From positions 37,079,023 through 37,143,022 of the forward strand of contig CM057228.1 of the NCBI GenBank assembly GCA_029891385.1: a DNA stretch of 64,000 nt. Direction: 5' to 3'. Below the pieces are notes generated by a model, which was not told the DNA's origin, made no database searches, and saw only the letters and a list, made by a program, of their open reading frames with translations. Positions 56,783 to 64,000 of this stretch are shown here, one piece after another (positions within the stretch are counted from its first letter, which is position 1; every line of letters starts with the position of its first letter). The DNA comes from Erythroxylum novogranatense. Its lineage: Eukaryota > Streptophyta > Magnoliopsida > Malpighiales > Erythroxylaceae. Made by a program: the position numbers and the translations under genes.

Positions 56783-58209
56783 ATGGGTGACCTGGGAAGT
56801 CCTACAGGAGTAGTCTTCAAAAGAGGCTTACACGCTGGAAAAACAAAACCGTGCGGATCGGGAGCACTAAGGCTTTGACCCAAAGTGGGCAATATCTACG
56901 AGTGGATGGTCTGAGCTGTTACAAATTCTGTCTCTAGAATTCTATATTTTTGCATTAAAGTTGATTACATAATACTATTTTAGTTTATAAACAGTCTAAA
57001 ATAAATGGGGTATAACTTTTGAAAGAACCAAATTGAATGATCTTGGTGTTATTAAAAACTTAAGAAATAGGAGAACAACCTTCAAGAAGAAAGTATTGTC
57101 AAATTACTTCATTTTCATAGTCAGATTAATCATGCATTGTAGACCCGAAAGTGTTTTTTAGGAAAAACCTGAATTTGATCAAATGAATTATGAAATTAGA
57201 TTCTAATGGTTTTATTGAGATATAAATCATAAATATAAATGATACTTATGCGAGATTGGAAATATGAATGTTTACATGACGGGGATAATAGAGTGATATC
57301 TAGGATTGTCATAAACATGCATTGTGCATCTTTCATATACATAAATGTGCATTAATAAACACTAATAATTATGCAAATTGTGATATGTGTTTATTATGTG
57401 ATATAAAGTAGAAATTGGAACGTCAACATTTAGACGTCGCTAGAACTTTGAGGCATTAGCTTCTGGAGTGACCTGTGAGTAACCTAGACGGCCTCACCCG
57501 ATTACTTAATTGCTTTATATTATGTTTGAATTATTAAATAAATGTAAATTGATTGTGTTGATTCTAGACAATGAAGGTTTGATGAGTCTGATGTATGAAA
57601 GAGATATTAAAGCGCTACTTGTATGTGAATATGACGGAATATATGTTACTCAACAATGTTGTTGAATGTCGGACCTTGGTTTTGATAGAAAATGTGATTT
57701 AAATGTAAATGTGCAAGCATGTGAATGGTTGATTGAAAATGTGAGATACATTCTACACATGAATGTATGATCAGATAATGAGAGTTATGACTAGAGTAGC
57801 AATCGAAAATCAGCTAAAAGCTCCAAATGTGATTAAGAGTCAACGGCTCATTATATAAAATGAGCTCTATATCCAACGGATAAGGGACAATACAAATGAG
57901 CCTGGTATCCACAATAGATATGGGACAATTTTAGGCACTCAATCACAACAACGAAATAAATGGTAAAAAGAGTCACATGAGCATTTCATATACATTTTAA
58001 TAAGTATGTTTCATTGTTTGAAATGCAAAATTGTCTTAACCCTTAAATGAGAATATGATATGTGATGAATTATACAAAAATGCAAAGATGTGAATTATTT
58101 GTTATACGTTTGATGTGATGAATAAATTGAGTGAACCATCGATGATGGTTACCTCATTGAGTTCTCAAAACTCACCCAAAATTGCATGCTGACTTTTCAT
58201 GATTGAGAG

Positions 58210-61200
58210 ATGATTTTAGCATGTTTTATAGTAAATAAGCATGTTTTAATTATAGTAAATAAGCATGTTTTAATTATTTTTTAGGTTTAGTTTGTTTAAA
58301 TTCCTTTTAGTAATTAATTTGAGATTTTTAGTGCTTAGTTAATAGAAATATAATGAAGGGTTTTAGTTAAAATTAGAGTTTTGATGAATTGTTAGTATTA
58401 AAAAGAATAAGATGGTGTAAGGGCAATTTAGGTAGATCACTTATGTTTTTAAAACTTAAGGCTTATAAGGAGGGACATTTTAGTCTTTTCAATGCCATTA
58501 AATGAAGAAGAAATGAAACAAGTGATGAGTTGACGTGAGTGAAGAGGAAGCCTACGAAAATTTCAAGTTTTAAGAAGGGAATGATGAAACTACAACGTTT
58601 TGAGCTTAGGTTTTTAGTAAAGAAGCAATTTTTCCCTAAGTCTTTTAAGAGACTTACGAAACTTCAAAGAAAAGAGAGGGAGAGTGACTTTCGGTTAAGA
58701 GAAGAAGAAGAAGAAGAAGAAGAAAAGTTAGGGCTTTGTTTTTCCTTACTTTAGAAAAGAGTTTTAAGAGTTTCTTTAGGAAGGAAAGAAGAAGGGGAAG
58801 AGTTTAATCTTCCATTAGAGGCAAAAGAAGCATTTCATGGGAGGCTTCAAGGTAAGAGATTTTCAAAAATTAATGGTTTCATAAATGGGTTTTGGTTTTA
58901 ATAGTTTAGGAAAAACATGGGTAAGGTGATATAGGTTCAATTTCATGCTTTCCTTTCCTTAGAATTGTCAATTTTTGACAACTCATGTTAGGTTGGATTG
59001 TTATGTTTTGATGAAGGTCAAGAGAGGGAATTGGAGTTAGAGGAAAGGCCAATTGACCAAGCACAAAGCTAAAGGAATTAAGGTGGGTGATATTTTAATA
59101 ATTGAGTTAATAAGCTCATTAATTTCCTAACATAAATGCTATTGATTGCTTTCCAATGAATTACCAATTGTTGTATTTATGACTCTTGGAATGGTTTAAA
59201 CTTGTAATATCTATGTTTTGGATGTAAACACATTGTGGAAATAGTGGTTAACTTGTTTGTCAAGTGAAAAAGTTTCGAATATGTGATTTCAGAAAAATGC
59301 CATTTTGGGCGATTATGTGAAAGTGAATTTTGTAAAGGCCATTTGTGGCTAATATTTATGAATTGTGCGAATTATGTGATATGCATGCTTTCTTTGGGTT
59401 TGTGGTAGTCCCTTAAGAGTCAGGTGTACCTGTCTAATTATAGGCTTCTCCCGCCTGCTCGCTAGTGGCATTGGAGCTCCTCACGGACTCCTATAAGTTC
59501 ACGGCTATACATGACCGTTTCGGGAGAATGTGTAGTACGTTCCGTTTCGGATCCACCCGAACCACTTTCTCTGTGCTTATGTGATATTATGATGTGTGAA
59601 TAGTTTTATGTAATGAAATTGTGAAAAGGTTTGATAAATTGAAAATGTCTTTATCAATGTGAACTTGGCTTTGAAAATGAATGAAATAAGAATGTTTTTG
59701 CTTGTTTTTTAATTACTAAATTGTTACCCACTAAGTTGTCAAGCTCACACCCCATTTTTCCCTCCACAAGCAACGAGCGAGAAACCGATTTACCACATCA
59801 GGATTAAGGCATTACTCCGATGCATTTTGCTTTTGAAGTCATATTTTTTAAAACAAGGCTTTGGATAGCATTTTGGACAAATGATATTCTTTGTATTTTG
59901 TCCTTTAATACCTCCAATGTATTCGGGCTAAAATGCCCTCTAAAGCTTTGTATTAACTTATGTTTTCATGTAAATGTAAAAGATTTGAATTTGAAATGTA
60001 TCTTGTGTATGTTTCATAAAAATGTAGTATTGTATGTTTTGAATTGACAAAAAAGAGTAAGTTGAGGTTGCTGCCATTTGAGTTAGTTTTTGGGATTATT
60101 TGAATTGGTTTGGTAGTTGGGTGATGGAAGATTGTGAATATTGAGTTTTTATACAGGTAATGGAGTTTGGGTTGAAGAATTTGGCTAGAACAATTTTAGG
60201 GGAGGTGCTGTCAAATTTTTATAAAAATAGACAGAAACTTCGTTTGTATTTTTGACCCTCTTAGAGCTTGATTTGGATTGGGGAATCTTCTTGAAGATTG
60301 TAGCACATGTTTAGAGCTTTCCAATGGTATATAACTTGTCACTTTTGGGCTTAGGATGAAGAAGTTATAAGGTTTGAAAGATGACAGTTACTGTTGATAA
60401 GGGTATGGGTTGGGCAGTATCTTTGGAAGGGTTTTTCACCTCCTTAGAGCCTGCATTGATTTTTGCATTCTCCATAAAAGATGTAGATTGTCCTTTACTC
60501 TTTCCATTGATGTATTATATGCAATTTTTTGAGTTAGGAATAAAAAGTTATAAGGTTGGGAATACATTCAGTTACTGTTCATATGGTTATGTTTACTGTT
60601 TTATTGGTCATTATATGAGCAGTACTTTTGAGTGAGTTTTTACCTCTTTTAATGACTGAATTGACTTTTTCATCCTTCATGAAATTTGCAAATAATCTTT
60701 TACCCTTTCCATTTAGGTATAATATGAAATTTTAGTGAATTGGATTAAGAAGTTATGAGGATTGGAAGAATACAGTTACTGTTCATATGGTCAGTTACTG
60801 TTCATATGGTCTTTTTATAGGCAGTAGCTTTGAAAGAGTTTTTCCATCCTTTAGAGACTAAACTGATTTTTGCTTCCTTCATGAAATTTGTAAATCGTCT
60901 TTTTATCTTTCCATTGAGGTAAAATGTGACATTTTTTGGCCATTGTGTTAAAAGATCTGATTTTTTTCAAATTTCTAGCATTGTGTGGGATAAAAAAAAT
61001 TTAGCAGTAACTATGAAGAATCTTTTGGCTTCCTTAGAGGCCAAATTAATTTACAAATCCTTCATGGAAGTTGTAGAGCTTCCTTTCATCTTTTTATTGA
61101 TACCAAATTTGTGAGTTTTGGAATTTGGTATGAAAGGTTATGAATTTTCAAAATTTCAGGTGTATTCTTTTATGCCTCTTGAGGTGAGCCTGCCTCGCCT

Positions 61201-61777
61201 CACGACGAGCAGCTTCGATCATAGCGCCAGCGACCGCAAGCGAGGCGACGCTGTTTGCACGTTATTGATTTTCTTTCATTTTCTTTTTTTCAAATAAAAC
61301 CTCCTCTCACTCTTTTGCTTGTAACTTTTTTGTTTGGCCTCCGATTCACTCGATTTTCGAAGCATTGATTTTCTAAACAAAAATTTCAACCCTCTCATGC
61401 AAAAATTTAGAATTTTTGGATTAAGTTGAATTTTGCGGATTAATCAAAGAGAGTCAATTAGACGGAAATTTTGAACATGCTCCCGTATTTTGGTGATTTC
61501 TTGATCTAAAGAGATCTTATTGAAGTAATTTTTTATTTTTATTAACCTAGAGTCATGGAATTACTTTTTAGCTTAGGAATTGGATTTAATTTTGGGCCCT
61601 AAGAAGATAAATTTTATTGAGAAAGATTATGGTGAATTTATCAAGATCCGTTCGGGAGTAAGTGAATTAAGCTTCATTCGAGATTCTTCTGTGGTGAGGA
61701 ATTCCTCCCTCATGGGATGCGTGTCCAAATGTCACGTAGGACGTCGGACACGTGTCACACCAGGGTGGGGTTCCAAT
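58210..61777 (+). mobile_element. LTR C2 (plus strand) inserted in LTR H
   Basis: About 3.5 kb, homologous on the plus strand to the reverse complement of solo LTR C over its whole length, including 'gagatttttagtgcttag' near the start, a GAA run (58699-58724), hairpin (59733-59748), five modules (60288-61130) and the end 'ggtggggttcc' at about 61775. The start is uncertain (58210-58280) because a 25-bp 'agcatgttttaattatag' duplication lies there. No PBS or gene, so it is a solo LTR. No clear TSD. Confidence 0.78.
60775..60813 (+). repeat. Direct repeat of a module piece in LTR C2
   Basis: 'cagttactgttcatatggt' occurs twice back to back and a third similar copy lies near 60570. It accounts for the longer spacing between two neighbouring modules. 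Confidence 0.8.
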
Positions 61778-62146
61778 AAGTGTAGACTTATACTTTTAGG
61801 AAAAGAAGAAATGGCTCAAAGGTCAGTCAGCTAGGATTAGATTGATTAAATAGATTTTGTGTATTTACTCTTCCATCTAGCGCTTTTTGTATTAGGCTAT
61901 GATGATGTATATGTATGGATGTTGAAAGATACAGTGTATAACATTCAATTTTATGAAATAAAATGAGGAAAAAATTGATTTTAAAATGTTGTGATTTTCT
62001 TGATTATGTTTCATAAAAGAATAAAGATAGATAATGTCATATTAAATGAGTGTTGTGATTGGACGTAGCGCGTCATTATCATAGGTTATGTATTGGAATG
62101 TCCAAAGGGTGTTCCGGTATGTACCCTACGATGGCAGGGTGCTACA

Positions 62147-62760
62147 ATTACTTTATTATTTTTATTGATGATTATTCCCGAAGAACTTGGATTTATATTT
62201 TAAAGGAGAAATTGGAAGCATTTTCTATTTTTAAGAAATTTAAGGTGCTTGTTGAAAACTTGAGTGGTGAGTGCATAAAGGCTTTGAGGTCTGATAGAGG
62301 TAGTGAATTTACATCAAAAGAGTTAGTAAATTTTTATGAATAAAATGGTATTGGAAGATTCTTAACAACTCCTTATTCACCTTAACAAAATGGAGTAGCA
62401 AAGAGAAAGAATCAGACCATACTCGACATGGTTTGAAGCATGTTAAAAATTAAAAACATACTGAAGGAATTTTGGGCTGAAGCAGTAAGATGTATAGTGT
62501 ATTTACAAAATCATTGTCCAACGAAAAATTTGGATAATGTTACCCCACAAGAAGCATGATATGGTGTCAAACCATCGTTGGCACATTTGAAGGTGTTTAG
62601 AAGTGTGGTTTACACTCACATTCCGAATCAAAGGAATATAAAGCTTAATGACAAAAGTAAAAAGCTGATCTTTATCGGCTACGGTGAAAGGTCTAAGGCG
62701 TATAATCTTTATGATCCCTTTACAAAGAAATACTTATGAGTTGTGATGTGCAGGTCAATG
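62147..62760 (+). pseudogene. pol: Copia fragment J: integrase
   Basis: Tork-type Ty1/copia integrase core, starting mid-domain right after LTR H: 'YFIIFIDDYSRRTWIYILK' (first Asp), 'IKALRSDRGSEFTSKE' (second Asp), then a stop, 'TTPYSP' stop 'QNGVAKRKN' (catalytic Glu position read as Lys), 'FWAEAVRCIVYL', 'HLKVFRSVVYTHIP' and 'LIFIGYGERSKAYNLYDP'. At least five in-frame stops, several at positions that are Gln or Trp in relatives. An apparent 94-codon frame from 62059 fuses LTR to this domain and is not real. Confidence 0.87.
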
Positions 62761-62977
62761 AAGAAAGCATGTGGAATTAGAGTTCCATGAAGGGGATGAC
62801 TCATGAAGAAGTGAAAGAAGTATAATCAATAATAATTTTCACACCAACAGACACAACTACATCAACAACAACACAAGCTAGACTGTCTTCAACTTTATCC
62901 AATAATGACAATGAGCCAAGAATGCCAAAAATAATAAGCTTGTGACACCTATACAAGGTAAAAAAAATGCATGACAC

Positions 62978-64000
62978 TTGGTGTGTCTTTTGACAGATGT
63001 TAAGGACATCACATTCAAGCAAACCATAAAAGATGAGATCTGGCAAGTTGTGATGCAAGAGGAGAAGAAATCAATTGAGAAGAATGATACTTGGGAACTT
63101 GCAAAATTACCCGAGACTCATAAGCCCATTGGTGTGAAGTGGATTTACAAGAAGAAGATGAATGCACAAGGTGAAATTGAGAGATTCAAAGTAAGACTAG
63201 TGGCAAAGGGATACAAACAAAAAGTTGGGACTGATTATGAAAAGGTGTTTACCCAGGTTACAGAATGGAGACAATTCAGCTACTAATTTTGTTAATGGAT
63301 CAAAACAAGTTGAACATTTTTCAAATGGATATGAAGTCAACATTTCTAAATGAAGTGCTTGAAGAAGAGGTCTACATCGAACAATCCTTTAGATATGTAA
63401 AAGCTAGTAATGAGAACAAGGCGTTGAAGTTAAAGAAGGTGTTGTACGAGTTGAAGCAAGCGCCAAGAGGATGGAACACCCAAATAGATGCATATTTCAG
63501 GGAGCACGAGTTTACACAATGTCCATATAACACATGCATTATATGTGAAGGTATGAAAAGATGACATCTTATTAGTGGCCTTGTATGTGGATGACTTAAT
63601 TTTTACGGGCAACAATAAGGAAATTGATAAGTTTAAATTGGAAATGATAAATTAGTTTGAGATGACCGATTTAGGTTTTGTGTCTTATTTTCTAGGATTA
63701 GGACAAGATATATTTGGAATTTTTGTGTCTCAAAAAGCATATACAAAGGAGATTTTAAAGAAGTTTAAAATGGAAGATTGTAATCTCGTAAGCACCCTAG
63801 TTAAGAGTGGTACGAAATTGTCCTGACATGATGAAGGTAAGGCAGTTGACATAATATTGTATAGAAATTTAGTTGGAAGTTTGGGATATCTTATATGCAC
63901 AAGGCTGGATATTGCATATGGAGTTGGCTTGGTAAGCCAGAACATAGAGGAGCCAAAAATGATGCATTGGAAAGCCATAAAATGAATTCTTCATTATATT
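62978..64000 (+). pseudogene. pol: Copia fragment J: reverse transcriptase, cut by window end
   Basis: 'EIWQVVMQEEKKSIEKNDTW', 'GVKWIYKKKMN' and 'RLVAKGYKQKVGTDYEKVF' (to about 63255), then a frame change and 'FQMDMKSTFLNEVLEEEVY', 'LYELKQAPRGWN', another change, and the catalytic 'YVDDLIFTGNN' (about 63583-63615), 'YFLGLGQDIFG' and 'GSLGYLICTRLDIAYGVGLV'. RNase H would follow outside the window. Stops and two frameshifts make it non-functional. The stretch 62760-62977 between INT and RT is the usual variable linker with no clear frame. Confidence 0.88.

Larger units (their letters stand above)
51789..56923 (-). mobile_element. Cassandra-like 5S-bearing small retrotransposon, split by LTR G
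   Basis: Minus-strand element. On that strand it runs: LTR (56923-56788 and 52320-52152, about 305 bp without the insertion), PBS (52149-52136, TTGGTATCAAAGCCA-like), about 120 bp interior, then a second LTR-like unit (about 52010-51789). Both LTR units carry 5S-rRNA-derived sequence and both end in tgtaa(c/t)agcccagac on plus. This is the layout of the Cassandra family of terminal-repeat retrotransposons in miniature. No protein is encoded. Flanks cttat and aattc do not match, so no TSD is seen. Confidence 0.7.
56924..62146 (+). mobile_element. Gypsy LTR H, 5'-truncated, split by LTR C2
   Basis: Plus-strand LTR related to D and B. 'cataaacatgcattgtgca' (57312) matches LTR B, 'ccatcgatgatggttacctc' (58137) matches B and D, and the end 'cctacgatggcagggtgctaca' at 62146 matches the end of LTR D. 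It is cut on the left by the Cassandra-like element (no TSD) and joins copia fragment J directly on the right. Confidence 0.75.

Noticed and set aside
62059..62343. 94-codon frame that appears to add an N-terminus to the copia integrase
   Set aside because: Its first part is the end of gypsy LTR H. The join at 62146 is between unrelated elements.

Overview
This 64 kb window is plant nuclear DNA made almost wholly of nested LTR retrotransposons. I find no host gene, functional tRNA or rRNA gene, CRISPR array or bacterial-type operon. A land plant, probably a dicot, is suggested by four things: Ty3/gypsy chromovirus polyproteins ending in a chromodomain-like segment, Athila/Tat-type gag and integrase relics, several Ty1/copia fragments, and a 5S-rRNA-bearing, Cassandra-like small retrotransposon. 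Species cannot be read from this window.

Layout. 1-1996: element D, a gypsy LTR cut by the window edge, with PBS and start of gag. 1997-27100: element B, gypsy LTRs around a 3.5 kb non-coding interior (LARD-like). Its 3' LTR is split by a complete Tekay/Del-like chromovirus (element A, 8415-20219, TSD gtgtg) and by a reverse-strand solo LTR (C, 22386-26149). 27101-28709: Ty1/copia fragment K with its 3' LTR. 28710-31755: AT-rich DNA with an old copia relic (L). 31756-44055: reverse-strand solo LTR F (TSD cataa), split by chromovirus E (33460-42336, TSD atata). The end of E is fused to a small LTR-like unit X that carries tRNA-like A and B boxes. 44056-48754: degraded Athila/Tat fragments on both strands. 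48755-51788: Athila-like element I (LTR, PBS for tRNA-Asp, gag). 51789-56923: Cassandra-like 5S element, split by reverse-strand solo LTR G (52321-56782, TSD atggg). 56924-62146: gypsy LTR H, split by LTR C2 (about 58210-61777). 62147-64000: Tork-like copia fragment J, cut by the window edge.

How the parts relate. A and E are one chromovirus family (same gag start, same PBS). Each carries gag, protease, RT, RNase H and integrase remnants, all broken by small indels, so neither can make a full polyprotein. B has PBS, polypurine tract and LTRs but no coding interior, so it would have needed proteins from a relative such as A or E.

The less expected signals are inside the long (3.4-4.5 kb) gypsy LTRs. 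Most families carry 5-6 diverged copies of one module phased at about 180-205 bp. All share a short hairpin (GAG-stem/CTC followed by ACCC) whose stem covaries across 11 copies. Most carry, at one conserved position after the modules, a block of completely different simple or GC-rich repeats. Other points of note are the chimeric 3' end of E, the oppositely oriented 5S modules of the Cassandra-like element, and a strand-symmetric CAG/CTG scrambling in A and E that looks like a sequencing-consensus artefact.
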